A stretch of DNA of 64,000 nucleotides, from assembly GCF_902806445.1 (NCBI RefSeq), contig NZ_LR760298.1, forward strand, positions 1,240,001 through 1,304,000. The letters are read 5' to 3'. The position numbers and the translations under genes were made by a program. The stretch comes from Listeria sp. PSOL-1 (GTDB taxonomy: Bacteria; Bacillota; Bacilli; Lactobacillales; Listeriaceae). Below, in pieces: positions 29,091 to 38,900 of the stretch (positions are counted from its first letter, which is position 1; each line of letters begins with the position of its first letter). The notes beneath the pieces are model-generated. The model searched no databases and was not told the origin of the DNA. It saw nothing but the letters and a program-made list of their open reading frames with translations.

Positions 29091-29939
29091 TTGAAAAATT
29101 TATACACAGAACACTTGCAAATCGCTTACGATAAACGGATTATTGTTGATCAATTAAATCTTGACATCCCACTTGGAAAAATTACAGCCTTGGTAGGAGC
29201 AAACGGATCCGGAAAATCAACCATTTTAAAAACAATGTCACGCTTAATGAAACCAAGTAGCGGTGCTGTCATTTTAGATGGAAAAAAAATCCACCATGAA
29301 TCCACTAAAGAAATCGCCAAGGAGCTGGCAATTTTACCACAAAGCCCTTCTGCTCCAGGAGGCTTAACTGTTTACGATTTAGTAACTTACGGAAGAACAC
29401 CTCATCAAAAAGGATTTAGCACATTGAACCAAGAAGACCGGAAGCTAATAGACTGGGCGATTCGAATGACGAATTTAGAAAATTTTGCTGATCATCCAAT
29501 CGAAAATCTATCTGGCGGCCAAAGACAGCGTGCTTGGATTGCTACATTACTTGCACAAGATACGCCGATTTTATTCCTTGATGAACCAACAACATTCCTT
29601 GATATGACGCACCAACTAGATGTCATGAACATTTTAAAACAGCTTAACGAACTTGAAAAACGGACAATCGTTATGGTCGTGCATGATTTAAATCTTGCTT
29701 CCCGCTATGCAAGTCATATGATCGCCATTAAAGAGGGACAAATGGCAGCTTCCGGCACACCAACAGAAGTGATGACAGAAACGATGTTAGAAGATGTTTT
29801 TAACGTGAAAGCAGATATTTTGATCGATCCACGAAGCGGCGTTCCTCTCTGTTTACCTTATGAAACATGTAACGGCTGTGAAATACGCGATGTGGTCAAA
29901 GAAGCAGATATAGCGATTACAAGCGAGGTAACTATTTAA
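29091..29939 (+). CDS. fhuC: Iron-siderophore ABC transporter ATPase, FhuC type
   Basis: ATP-binding subunit of 282 residues with Walker A GANGSGKST, the Q-loop region ILPQSPSAPGG, signature LSGGQRQRAWIA and Walker B ILFLDEPT. It starts at TTG, preceded by GGAGTG. It has an extended C-terminus with LCLPYETCNGCE, a Cys-rich tail beyond the usual ATPase core. No permease or binding-protein gene follows; the next gene is convergent nudF. In Staphylococcus one FhuC energises several uptake systems, so it may serve permeases elsewhere. Confidence 0.9.
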   Translation: MKNLYTEHLQIAYDKRIIVDQLNLDIPLGKITALVGANGSGKSTILKTMSRLMKPSSGAVILDGKKIHHESTKEIAKELAILPQSPSAPGGLTVYDLVTYGRTPHQKGFSTLNQEDRKLIDWAIRMTNLENFADHPIENLSGGQRQRAWIATLLAQDTPILFLDEPTTFLDMTHQLDVMNILKQLNELEKRTIVMVVHDLNLASRYASHMIAIKEGQMAASGTPTEVMTETMLEDVFNVKADILIDPRSGVPLCLPYETCNGCEIRDVVKEADIAITSEVTI

Positions 29940-30003
29940 CAGATTGGCAGCGTAAATTTATTGCGCCCGAGTGAAGCAAGCCCTTATATTTCATGGGGCT
30001 TCG

Positions 30004-30549
30004 TTACAAATTTAACTGCAATTCTAAATATTGGATGGCATACATTGTTTTTGCATCAATAATTAATTGTTCTGAAATAAGTTGTTTCGCTTCTTCCAAT
30101 GTGACACTTACAAGATTAATAAATTCGTCTGCATCCATTTTTCGTCTTTTTTCCACAACTTTTAACTCATGTGCTACATAAATATGTAAAATCTCATCTG
30201 CAAAACCTGGTGCTGTATAAAAAGAAGTAAGATAACAAAAATTATCCGACGAATAACCTGTCTCTTCCTCTAGCTCTCTAATCGCCGTGACTTCTTGAGC
30301 TTCCCCCTGTTCCATTTTTCCCGCTGGAATTTCAAGAATAGTACGTTCAAGTGGCTTACGGAATTGCTCAACAAGAACCAGACGCCCATCACTAAGCAGT
30401 GGAATAATCGCTACTGCACCGGGATGCTTAATAATCTCTCGTTTGCTTTTTTCACCATTTGGCAATTCTACATCCAGCAACTCTAATTCGATAACTTTCC
30501 CTTTAAAAATGGTCTCTTTAGCGATTGTCTTCTCTTCAAGATTTTCCAT
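30004..30549 (-). CDS. nudF: ADP-ribose pyrophosphatase (Nudix hydrolase)
   Basis: Cleaves ADP-ribose to AMP and ribose-5-phosphate. It has 181 residues. The Nudix box runs from GKMEQGE to RELEEETGY near residues 98-117, with the upstream VEQFRKPLERTILEIPAG typical of ADP-ribose pyrophosphatases. It converges with fhuC; the short gap holds an imperfect GC-rich hairpin that may stop both. Confidence 0.9.
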   Translation of the reverse strand: MENLEEKTIAKETIFKGKVIELELLDVELPNGEKSKREIIKHPGAVAIIPLLSDGRLVLVEQFRKPLERTILEIPAGKMEQGEAQEVTAIRELEEETGYSSDNFCYLTSFYTAPGFADEILHIYVAHELKVVEKRRKMDADEFINLVSVTLEEAKQLISEQLIIDAKTMYAIQYLELQLNL

Positions 30550-30736
30550 GCGATCAACACATCCTCTTTTTTCTTCAGTATAACATAAGGTCCGAGATTA
30601 ATTTACGTCGTGCGACTGATAACATCTTTTTTGTTCCTATGGTATGATGAATTCATGAGCAAACATCTTTCTAACGTTTCTTATGAAAGCATGTTTTGAT
30701 ATACCTTAGACTGGTAACTGAAGGAGAAGATGAATA

Positions 30737-31381
30737 ATGACTTTATTTAAAAAATTGATGGCCTTTACTGGTTCTTTCCTAATTGTTTGTGTGCTATTTG
30801 GCATTTTATCAGCCATTTTTTATAATCACTGGCTATTCATCACTTTAACCACACTGTTTGTAGCTGCTTTGCTATTCTTCTTTTCTTCAAAAGCTGGTGA
30901 CCAAGCATTAACTGAAAAAACAGGTCTAACAAAAAAAGAATACAAATACATTCGCAACAACTTAGATGAAGCACGCACAAAAATTATTCGTTTACAAAAG
31001 ACGATGAGCACACATAAAACTCTCTACTCTTTTCAAGAAAGAAACAAAACACTTCTTTTAGTCAAGCGAATTTTCGGCATCGTCCGTGAACAACCCAAAC
31101 GCTTTTATGAAGCCGAGGACTTCTTCTTTTCTCACCTTGATTCACTAGTAGAGCTTACAGAAAAATATGCTTTCCTTGAAAAGCAGCCAGTAAAAGATAA
31201 AAAAATCTATCAAACACTTTCTGATACTCGTTCTTTATTAAATGATCTCAGTCGGGTAATTGAAAAGGATTTATTTATCCTCCTAAATCAAGATATAAAT
31301 AGCCTTGATTTCGAACTCGAAGTGGCAAAAAATTCAATCTCAAAACAGCAGCAAAAATTCGAAAGGAGCAATAAAGAATGA
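30737..31381 (+). CDS. XpaC-like membrane protein
   Basis: The 214 residues have two N-terminal transmembrane helices (about 9-30 and 32-50) and a helical, charged cytoplasmic domain. It resembles the XpaC family (named for 5-bromo-4-chloroindolyl phosphate hydrolysis), whose biochemical role is not established. ATGA overlap with the TelA-like gene indicates a conserved two-gene operon. GAAGGAGA precedes the ATG. Confidence 0.8.
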   Translation: MTLFKKLMAFTGSFLIVCVLFGILSAIFYNHWLFITLTTLFVAALLFFFSSKAGDQALTEKTGLTKKEYKYIRNNLDEARTKIIRLQKTMSTHKTLYSFQERNKTLLLVKRIFGIVREQPKRFYEAEDFFFSHLDSLVELTEKYAFLEKQPVKDKKIYQTLSDTRSLLNDLSRVIEKDLFILLNQDINSLDFELEVAKNSISKQQQKFERSNKE

Positions 31382-32538
31382 GTGAAAAAAGAACAAACGA
31401 ATTACTTGAAAAAGAAATGAATCAAACCCTTGATGATTTACTAACAAATCCATTTGGGAATGAAACGGCGATAACAAATAATGATGAAAAAGCGCCACGC
31501 TTAATCGATATGCTTCCTGAAAATAATAAGCGCCAAGCCATAGAACTAAGCAAACAAATTGAACCTGGAAACCAATCTGCTATACTCAGCTACGGAGCTC
31601 CAGCTCAAGCGAAACTACATGACTTCTCCCATTCAATGCTTGCCCATGTCCAAAAACAAGATGTAGGACCAATTGGGGACATTATTGGCGACTTAATGTA
31701 TCGTTTACAAGAAGCTGATCCCGATGAACTTGCTGCTCGAAATCGCAACGTATTTACGAAGATGTTTCATCGTGTCAAACAATCCATCAACGAAATTACC
31801 TCAAAATACCAAAAAATCGGAACTCAAATTGATCGCATCGCACTCAAATTAGAGCATTCGAAAAAGCGTTTAATAGAGGATAACTCATTTTTAGAACAAC
31901 TTTATGATAAAAATAAAGACTACTTCCAAGCACTCAATATTTATATTGCTGCAGGTGAAGTAAAAATAGAAGAAATCAACACACAGCTTCTTCCTGAACT
32001 TCGGAAAAAAGCAGAAGAAACTGGTGATCAGATGGCTTTTCAAGAAGTACATGATTTAACTCAATTTGCTGACCGCTTAGAAAAGCGTGTTCACGACTTA
32101 AAGCTAAGTCGTCAAATTACGATTCAGCAAGCACCACAAATCCGTTTAATCCAAAACACCAACCAGGCACTTGCAGAAAAAATCCAATCTTCTATTATGA
32201 CAGCCATTCCCCTTTGGAAAAACCAAGTAGCGATAGCACTCACTTTATTACGGCAACAACAAGCTGTTCAAGCGCAACGTCAAGTATCTGAAACAACAAA
32301 TGAACTGTTAAAGCGAAATGCTGATATGCTAAAAACAAATGCCATTGAAACGGCTCGTGAAAATGAACGCGGTATTGTCGATATCGAAACACTAAAAGAA
32401 ACGCAATCAAGTCTAATTGAGACCCTGCAAGAAACGCTTAAGATCCAGCAAGAAGGCCGTGCTAAACGCGCTGTTGCTGAAAAAGAACTTGTTACAATGG
32501 AACAAGAACTGAAAGAACGCTTGATTGAACTAAAATAA
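31378..32538 (+). CDS. telA: TelA-family toxic anion resistance protein
   Basis: Soluble, largely helical, probably coiled-coil protein of 386 residues. Family features visible are the [17 protein letters not shown] region near residue 75, a long helical middle and [19 protein letters not shown]. TelA proteins are linked with tellurite and cell-envelope stress tolerance, but the mechanism is unknown. Translationally coupled to the XpaC-like gene and followed by a strong terminator. Confidence 0.87.
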   Translation: MSEKRTNELLEKEMNQTLDDLLTNPFGNETAITNNDEKAPRLIDMLPENNKRQAIELSKQIEPGNQSAILSYGAPAQAKLHDFSHSMLAHVQKQDVGPIGDIIGDLMYRLQEADPDELAARNRNVFTKMFHRVKQSINEITSKYQKIGTQIDRIALKLEHSKKRLIEDNSFLEQLYDKNKDYFQALNIYIAAGEVKIEEINTQLLPELRKKAEETGDQMAFQEVHDLTQFADRLEKRVHDLKLSRQITIQQAPQIRLIQNTNQALAEKIQSSIMTAIPLWKNQVAIALTLLRQQQAVQAQRQVSETTNELLKRNADMLKTNAIETARENERGIVDIETLKETQSSLIETLQETLKIQQEGRAKRAVAEKELVTMEQELKERLIELK

Positions 32539-32551
32539 TCGATAAATCCTT

Positions 32552-32589
32552 GAGCTTGATCAATCTTATCATTGATCGGCTCTTTTTTT
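32552..32589 (+). terminator. Intrinsic terminator after telA
   Basis: GAGC(tt)GATCAAT / ATTGATC(g)GCTC stem followed by seven T, 13 bases after the telA stop. Confidence 0.9.
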
Positions 32590-32889
32590 CATTTAACTTT
32601 TGGCTTATTACATTAAAAATTTTATAACCATTTTCCATTTTTTAGGAGCTAATTTTGCTCATTTAACTAGATGATCGTGCGTCTAATTACCCTTAAATTT
32701 TTTTCTTCATGACTAAAAGACCAGTAAAATTACAATTAGGGTGTTAAAATGTCACCCTTTTTAGGTTTTTTGTACCGTGTACAAATTAACCCCTCCTAGT
32801 GTAGAATGATAAAACATGATTTAGCTTTGTAATAAAAAAGACATTTTATATGAAGCTTATATCGCATAATTAACTTAGGAGTTGAAAAA
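32590..32889. promoter_or_regulatory. Non-coding region upstream of the 300-residue membrane protein
   Basis: AT-rich with no gene. A small hairpin GGGTG/CACCC followed by T-rich sequence lies near 32738-32763. The perfect inverted repeat TTTGTAC-CGT-GTACAAA lies at 32769-32785, with TAGAAT at 32802-32807 as a likely -10, so the repeat overlaps the probable -35. It looks like a repressor-controlled promoter. Confidence 0.5.
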
Positions 32890-33792
32890 ATGGTTTTAGG
32901 TCATGTGAAATGGTTTACAACAGTAGAACCTGTTAGAAACAATTTAAAAGACATCTGGACACTAGACACACTATTTTTATTTTCATTATCATTAATTTTT
33001 ATTTTTTTACTATACGCATTTGCCCCCTACCTCGCTAAATTAAAGTTTCTAAATGGCAAATTTATCAATCGTATCAATCGAGAAACGGTTTTTCGCGTTG
33101 GGATTGCATTCGCACTTATTATTAGTATGTTAACAAAGCATGTTTTAGTGCCGGATGTACATGGCTCGTTACTGCTTTATATTATCATGGCTATTTCTGC
33201 ACTAGGGCTCATCATTCAAACAAAGATAACACAATGGTTCAGCTTATTGCTTATTCTCTTTTTGTTTATTTGGAATATTTTTACTTTAGGAATTCATAAT
33301 TCAGTTGATTATCTCTTTTTCATAGGAATTATGGTTACTTTATTTGCCTTTTTAATCAATAAAACAAAATGGAAAGTTAGGCCTCTTGAAATATTAACAG
33401 GGCTTTCGCTCCTTTGGGTAGCAGCGGAAAAAATGGTTTATAGCAATATGTCGCTGGATATTATTCATCACTATTCATTATACACATTTGGTTTTAGCCA
33501 AAAGCACTTTGTTATCTGTGCTGCATTAGTAGAGATGGTTATCGGTTTTGTTTTGATCACTGGTTACTTTCGAAAAATTATTTCTTTTGCTTTAACGCTT
33601 GTGTTTTTAGCAACAAATCTTATTTTTGGTGTTAGCGAGATCATGGCCCATATGCCACTTCATATTATCTTTATTTATTTAATTTTAAATCCATATAAAG
33701 ACATTAAAATTGGGCAATCTCGCTTAGTTAGAGCAGCACTTATGTCATGTGCCTACATCATAGCTGTTATCCTTGTTGTCTTTATTTACTAG
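32890..33792 (+). CDS. Uncharacterised polytopic membrane protein
   Basis: The 300 residues have about nine transmembrane segments and short loops. The second half (around residues 165-265, with ALVEMVIGFVLITGYFRK) has the feel of DoxX-like four-helix membrane proteins, but the similarity is weak and I do not assign a function. ATG follows TTAGGAG. It stands alone between the telA terminator and a bidirectional terminator shared with dinB, with an operator-like palindrome upstream. Confidence 0.75.
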   Translation: MVLGHVKWFTTVEPVRNNLKDIWTLDTLFLFSLSLIFIFLLYAFAPYLAKLKFLNGKFINRINRETVFRVGIAFALIISMLTKHVLVPDVHGSLLLYIIMAISALGLIIQTKITQWFSLLLILFLFIWNIFTLGIHNSVDYLFFIGIMVTLFAFLINKTKWKVRPLEILTGLSLLWVAAEKMVYSNMSLDIIHHYSLYTFGFSQKHFVICAALVEMVIGFVLITGYFRKIISFALTLVFLATNLIFGVSEIMAHMPLHIIFIYLILNPYKDIKIGQSRLVRAALMSCAYIIAVILVVFIY

Positions 33793-33846
33793 CAAGTAAG
33801 GCTCAGACATCATGTGCTTCAGCTTAAAAATAGTGCCTAGATTCTA

Positions 33847-33908
33847 TGACAAATCAAGCAAAATAAGAGGTTTGCCAGAAACCGGAAGCGGAAGTCTGGC
33901 AAACCTCT
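33847..33908. repeat. Intergenic repeat copy D with bidirectional terminator
   Basis: The repeat core lies inverted at 33847-33865 (minus strand TTGCTTGATTTGTC). Next to it AGAGGTTTGCCAGA / TCTGGCAAACCTCT forms a 14-bp perfect stem at 33866-33908 reaching into the dinB stop codon. It would terminate both dinB and the convergent membrane-protein gene. Confidence 0.8.
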
Positions 33909-34975
33909 TAAATATCGAGCCGCAAATTCTCGAAATGAATCGGTTTTAAATTTGTAACAGTAAGTCCAATCAAACGAATCGGCTCAACACCTGAATAAAT
34001 ATTCGTAAGCAGTGCCAAGCCTGCTTGATAAATTAAATGCTTATCATGAATATAATCAGCTAACGTTATTCTTTTCGTTAACGTTTTAAAATCACTATAA
34101 CGCAATTTCAAAACAACTGTTTTTCCATGTTTTTGGATCTTAGAGAGTCTTGTTTCAATTTTTGCTGCAAATTCCATTAGACTTTGTTGTAAAATGCGTT
34201 GATCACGAATGTTTTGTTCATACGTAGTTTCTTTACCGACCGACTTACGATCACGATTAGGATTAACGATGTTACTAGATTCTCCACGCACATGACGATA
34301 CAAATAATACCCCTGTTTATGAAACTCATGGATTAAATCCCATTCACTAAAACGCTTTAAATCGGCGCCTGTTTTTATGCCTAAACGATTCATTTTTTGG
34401 CTTGTGACTTTGCCAACGCCGTAAAATTTATTGATCGGGATCTGCTCTAAAAACATTTCTGCTTCTTCTGGTGTGACCACTGTAAGTCCAGCTGGTTTAC
34501 GGAAATCTGAAGCAATCTTTGCAATAAATTTATTATAAGAAACGCCAGCAGAAGCGGTTAATTGTAGCTCGTGATAAATAGACTGCTGGATTTCACGTGC
34601 AATAAAAGTGGCAGACTTCATTTGTTTTTTGTTCTCAGTCACGTCAAGATAGGCTTCGTCTAAAGAAAGTGGTTCGATTAAATCTGTATAACGTCTAAAA
34701 ATGGCACGAATTTGCTCCGATATTTGTCGATAATGCTCCATATTGCCGTGTACAAAAATCCCCTGCGGACAGAGCTTTGCTGCTTGTTTAGTTGGCATCG
34801 CTGAATGAACACCATACTTACGCGCCTCATAGGAACAGGTTGCAACCACACCTCTTTTATTTGGATCGCCACCAATAATGATCGGCTTCCCACGATATTT
34901 TGGATGATCACGTTGCTCAACAGAAGCATAAAACGCATCCATATCAATATGGATAATCTTTCTTGATGTATCCAT
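33908..34975 (-). CDS. dinB: DNA polymerase IV
   Basis: Y-family translesion polymerase of 355 residues. The catalytic motifs are IDMDAFYASVEQ near the N-terminus and SLDEAYLDVTE near residue 103, followed by helix-hairpin-helix and little-finger regions. A LexA-type SOS box lies 24-37 bases upstream of the ATG, so induction by DNA damage is expected. Confidence 0.94.
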   Translation of the reverse strand: MDTSRKIIHIDMDAFYASVEQRDHPKYRGKPIIIGGDPNKRGVVATCSYEARKYGVHSAMPTKQAAKLCPQGIFVHGNMEHYRQISEQIRAIFRRYTDLIEPLSLDEAYLDVTENKKQMKSATFIAREIQQSIYHELQLTASAGVSYNKFIAKIASDFRKPAGLTVVTPEEAEMFLEQIPINKFYGVGKVTSQKMNRLGIKTGADLKRFSEWDLIHEFHKQGYYLYRHVRGESSNIVNPNRDRKSVGKETTYEQNIRDQRILQQSLMEFAAKIETRLSKIQKHGKTVVLKLRYSDFKTLTKRITLADYIHDKHLIYQAGLALLTNIYSGVEPIRLIGLTVTNLKPIHFENLRLDI

Positions 34976-34998
34976 TTTACTTCACCTTCTTACAAAAA

Positions 34999-35012
34999 AG
35001 AACTTATGTTCG
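34999..35012 (-). promoter_or_regulatory. LexA (SOS) box upstream of dinB
   Basis: Minus strand CGAACATAAGTTCT matches the Gram-positive LexA site CGAAC-N4-GTTCG with one change at the end and A/T-rich flanks as in Listeria. Confidence 0.85.
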
Positions 35013-35055
35013 CTTTTTATTTTACACGAAAGAAAGCTTTTAAGCAAGTCATCTT

Positions 35056-35847
35056 TTATTTTTTTAAAAAGGCGTTTTTCCCTAAGAACTCGATTACTTG
35101 GGGCATTACTTGATAAAGACGCGAAACGATATTCATACTGAACGGCAAATTGAGCTCACGTCGTTTTTTCCCCAATATAGCAACTGTTTTGCGTGCAACT
35201 TTGTTCGGAGATAAAACAAAATGATTCACTTTTTCTAAATAGTCTCCAGATTTATCCGCTGTATTGAAAAAATTCGTTCGAATAGGTCCAGGATTAATAC
35301 AAGTGAGATAAATTTTTTTGCTGCTAATTTCCATTCTTAAAGCATTAGAATAACCTAATACAGCAAATTTTGTTGCTGAATAAACAGCTGATTTTGGTGT
35401 GGCAATTTTCCCAGCTTGTGAAGCGATATTGACAATGTGCGCTTGCTTTCTTTTATTTAATTCAGGTAAGATAAGCTGTGTTAATTTAATTAAGCCAAGG
35501 ACGTTTGTTTGAAACATTTTCTCTGTAACTGCAAAAGGTGTATCAACTGCCAGCTCAAACAAACCAAAGCCCGCACAATTTATTAAGACCGAAAGTGAAT
35601 ATTTATCAGTTATTTGTGCTATGAGCGCTTCCATTTGTTCAAAATCAGTAACATCGAAACGATAATAAGGTACGTCAATCCCGTAAACTTGTCGGATCTC
35701 TTCTGAAATTGCTGCGAGTTTCTCACTACTACGTGAAAGTAAAATAGGCACTCCACGAAGCCTAGCTACTTCAAATGCAATCTCTTTGCCTAAACCACTT
35801 GAGGCACCTGTAATCAAAACATACTTTCCTTCAACAAACGTATTCAT
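35056..35847 (-). CDS. Short-chain dehydrogenase/reductase
   Basis: NAD(P)-dependent oxidoreductase of 263 residues. GASSGLGKE is the cofactor loop, NIASQAGK carries the catalytic Ser and YSATKFAVLGYS the Tyr/Lys pair. Substrate is not predictable. The start overlaps the rnz stop by 4 bases (ATGA-type), an association also seen in Listeria, which suggests cotranscription rather than shared function. Confidence 0.87.
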   Translation of the reverse strand: MNTFVEGKYVLITGASSGLGKEIAFEVARLRGVPILLSRSSEKLAAISEEIRQVYGIDVPYYRFDVTDFEQMEALIAQITDKYSLSVLINCAGFGLFELAVDTPFAVTEKMFQTNVLGLIKLTQLILPELNKRKQAHIVNIASQAGKIATPKSAVYSATKFAVLGYSNALRMEISSKKIYLTCINPGPIRTNFFNTADKSGDYLEKVNHFVLSPNKVARKTVAILGKKRRELNLPFSMNIVSRLYQVMPQVIEFLGKNAFLKK

Positions 35848-36776
35848 TCTTCTTTTGCACCACCTACTATAAATGTTGAAAAATCATAAGCCATCTCTGT
35901 GTTTGGAAAAATTTCACGTGCCTCAAGAAGCAACTCCTTGCTTGCTTCTTTATCATAACGCGAGCTAATATGTGTTAAAATCAACTGCTTTGCCTCTGCC
36001 TTTTCTGCTAAAGTTGCTGCCTCATATGTTGTTGAATGCCAATATTCATGTGCCAATTCCTTTTTGTCTCCTGAAAATGTAGCTTCATGGACAACAACAT
36101 CAGCACCATGAGCGAGGTCTAGTTCCGCTTCCGTTTGTCTAGTGTCTCCAAAGATAGCCACGATTTTTCCTTTTTGCGGCGCTCCAATGTAGTCTTTCCC
36201 ATCAATCATTCGTCCATCTGGAAGCATGACTTGTTCGCCCTTTTTTAAACGACTAAAAAGAGGTCCTGGAGTGACTCCCTCCTCTTTCAAACGTTCAGCA
36301 TCAAGCGCACCTGCTTTATCTGCTTCCTCTAACCGGTAACCATAGCTTTTTACACCATGATAAAGTTCAGCATAATGAATATAGATGTCATCTTTTTGAA
36401 AAGATCCTTCATTTTCAAGTTCAACCACAGTAAGTGGATAAGTAAGGCGTGACGCGCTTAGTTCAAGTGATTGTCTGATAAAAGCTTCTATCCCTTTAGG
36501 GCCATAGATAAAAAGCTCACTTTCCCCGCCTTGAAAAGAGCGACTACTAAGTAATCCTGGTAAACCAAAAATATGATCTCCATGCATATGTGTAATAAAA
36601 ATAGTATTTATTTTTCCAAGTTTGACTGGACTTTTTAAAATTTGGTGTTGGGTTGCTTCACCGCAATCAAACAGCCAAATCGCATTTCTTTCATTTAACA
36701 TCGAAAGCGCAACAGAGCTTACATTTCGCCCCTTTGAAGGCACGCCCGCTCCGGTTCCTAAAAAAAATAATTCCAT
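35844..36776 (-). CDS. rnz: Ribonuclease Z
   Basis: tRNA 3'-end processing endonuclease of the metallo-beta-lactamase fold, 310 residues. THMHGDHIFGLPG gives the zinc ligands; FGDTRQTE and HEATF supply further ones. Three in-frame ATGs are close together; the one at 36776 yields MELFFLGTGAGVP and has GGGATGGAG before it. Confidence 0.93.
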   Translation of the reverse strand: MELFFLGTGAGVPSKGRNVSSVALSMLNERNAIWLFDCGEATQHQILKSPVKLGKINTIFITHMHGDHIFGLPGLLSSRSFQGGESELFIYGPKGIEAFIRQSLELSASRLTYPLTVVELENEGSFQKDDIYIHYAELYHGVKSYGYRLEEADKAGALDAERLKEEGVTPGPLFSRLKKGEQVMLPDGRMIDGKDYIGAPQKGKIVAIFGDTRQTEAELDLAHGADVVVHEATFSGDKKELAHEYWHSTTYEAATLAEKAEAKQLILTHISSRYDKEASKELLLEAREIFPNTEMAYDFSTFIVGGAKEE

Positions 36777-36986
36777 TAACTCCATCCCTTTCAAATTATG
36801 AAATGGCTTCTTTTGTTTTATTTTACCATAGTTTTACTTACACCATGAAAAATCTTTAAACCAATCAGTTGCACAAACAGTTTTTAACGGCTAAAATAAT
36901 ATGGAAATGCCTTGCCTCATTATAATCGAGTGCTTCTTAAGCTTCTATAGGCTAATAGTAATTTCAGAAAGAGGGTAAATCGTAGT

Positions 36987-38462
36987 ATGACAGATGTGAT
37001 AGAACAAAAAGCTTTAATTACCATTTTTGGCGGTACGGGAGATTTAGCTAATCGCAAACTTTACCCTTCGCTATACCATTTATACAGCAAAGGCTCTCTT
37101 AGCAAGCATTTTGCAGTGATTGGTACAGCACGCCGCAAATGGAGCAATGAATTTTTTCGTGAAAAAATCAAAGAGGCAATTAAAGATATTAAAGGCTCAG
37201 ATGAATTTGCTGATGACTTTATTTCCCACTTTTACTATCAATCACATGATGTAACGGATAAAGAGTCTTACGTAACGCTGAAAGATTTATCTGATGAATT
37301 GGATAAAAAATATCATCTTGAAGGAAATCGACTTTTTTATCTAGCAATGGCGCCGAACTTCTTTGGCACAATCGCTAGTCGCATCAAATCAGAAGGGTTT
37401 GTAGATACAAAAGGCTTCCATCGTTTAATCATTGAAAAGCCATTTGGACATGATCTAGCTAGCGCTAAAGAATTAAATGAATCCCTGCGTCAAGCTTTTA
37501 GAGAAGATGAAATCTATCGAATTGATCATTACTTAGGTAAGGAAATGATTCAAAATATTTCTGTTATCCGTTTTGCGAACTCTATTATTGAATCGCTTTG
37601 GAATAACCGTTATATCAGCAATATTCAAGTTACTTTAAGCGAGGTGCTTGGGGTTGAAGATCGTGGTCGCTACTATGAAGAAAGTGGAGCACTTCGCGAT
37701 ATGGTCCAAAACCATATTCTACAAATCGTCTCTCTTCTTGCCATGGAAGTGCCTATCAAACTTACAACTGATGAAATTCGTCATGAAAAAGTTCGTGCTT
37801 TACGCTCTCTTCGTGTTTATGAAGGAGATGCGGTTCACAAAAATTTTGTGCGTGGTCAATATGGCCCTGGTATATTAGATGGCACAAAGCATGCTGGATA
37901 CCGCGAAGAAGATAACGTAGATTCTGATTCTAATACAGAAACGTTTGTTGCTGCTAAATTAATGATTGATAATTTCCGCTGGGCGGGTGTTCCTTTTTAC
38001 ATACGAACAGGAAAACGCTTAGCGAAAAAAGCTACACAAATTGCCATTCATTTTAAAGATGTGCCACTTAACTTATTTAGCGAACAAAAATCCCTTGCTG
38101 GAAATGTTCTTGTTATTCATATTCAACCAAATGAAGGAATCACACTCCATATGAACGTTAAAAAAACTGGTCAAGGAATGGAAACGATGCCGGTAAACCT
38201 TGATTATGCTCATTCATCACAAGTTGGGATGAATACACCCGAAGCCTATGAAAAATTAATTCTTGATTGTTTACGCGGTGATGCAACTTACTTTTCACAT
38301 TGGGATGAAGTAAGCTTATCATGGAATTTTATTGACCATATAGCTGGGGTTTGGGAAAGAACAAAAGAAAATTTCCCTAATTATAAACCTGGCACAATGG
38401 GGCCTCAAGAAGCAGATGATTTGCTTCTGCAAGATGGTTTTCAATGGTTTTCGGTTGAGTAA
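36987..38462 (+). CDS. zwf: Glucose-6-phosphate 1-dehydrogenase
   Basis: First enzyme of the oxidative pentose phosphate pathway. The 491 residues show the NADP motif GGTGDLANRKLYPSLY, EKPFGHDLASAK and the active-site peptide RIDHYLGKEMIQN. It is divergent from rnz across a 210-base gap and ends in its own terminator. Confidence 0.96.
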   Translation: MTDVIEQKALITIFGGTGDLANRKLYPSLYHLYSKGSLSKHFAVIGTARRKWSNEFFREKIKEAIKDIKGSDEFADDFISHFYYQSHDVTDKESYVTLKDLSDELDKKYHLEGNRLFYLAMAPNFFGTIASRIKSEGFVDTKGFHRLIIEKPFGHDLASAKELNESLRQAFREDEIYRIDHYLGKEMIQNISVIRFANSIIESLWNNRYISNIQVTLSEVLGVEDRGRYYEESGALRDMVQNHILQIVSLLAMEVPIKLTTDEIRHEKVRALRSLRVYEGDAVHKNFVRGQYGPGILDGTKHAGYREEDNVDSDSNTETFVAAKLMIDNFRWAGVPFYIRTGKRLAKKATQIAIHFKDVPLNLFSEQKSLAGNVLVIHIQPNEGITLHMNVKKTGQGMETMPVNLDYAHSSQVGMNTPEAYEKLILDCLRGDATYFSHWDEVSLSWNFIDHIAGVWERTKENFPNYKPGTMGPQEADDLLLQDGFQWFSVE

Positions 38463-38482
38463 ATGATGATCCTTTTTTAAAT

Positions 38483-38523
38483 AAAAGCTTGTTTTCGATA
38501 TTTTACCGGAAGCAAGCTTTTTG
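38483..38523 (+). terminator. Intrinsic terminator after zwf
   Basis: AAAAGCTTG / CAAGCTTTT perfect 9-bp stem with a 21-base loop and trailing T, 20 bases beyond the zwf stop. Confidence 0.75.
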
Positions 38524-38900
38524 TGTTACTAAATTTATTTAAGCAAAAGAAGAATTAGCAACTTCCCTCTATTTTTCGTGTTTCGTTTGATGGATTTTAC
38601 TCACTCTATTTTTTCTATTTGGTTTAGTATGCTTCATTTAGGGAAATAACAATATCACAGTATGAGAATTTTTATGCTGCACACATAAATACCAAGCCAA
38701 AAGTGATGTATGATTCAAATAGATGATCTTCATCAATTTTTATGTGCAAATAAAAAGATAGTCACAAAACAAAGAACTGAGCTTAAAAAGATTTACATCA
38801 AGCTAGCCGTATCTTTATAAAATAAACCAATCTTTCATCGCAATGTTTTTTAATTTTAATTCTCATATTGACTATTCAAATAAAAAGGAGGTGATGAATA
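38524..38900 (+). promoter_or_regulatory. Upstream region of the WxL operon
   Basis: About 380 AT-rich bases without a gene. I see no confident promoter or known regulatory motif; the 3' end has a very strong ribosome site AAGGAGGTGAT before a TTG start. The spacing suggests the operon promoter lies here. Confidence 0.4.

Noticed and set aside
30656-30700. 14-codon frame upstream of the XpaC-like gene
   Set aside because: No ribosome site and no composition or hairpins suggesting a leader peptide.
32748-32798. 16-codon frame beginning MSPFLGFL upstream of the membrane protein
   Set aside because: Overlaps the operator and promoter elements, so it would not be on the mRNA.
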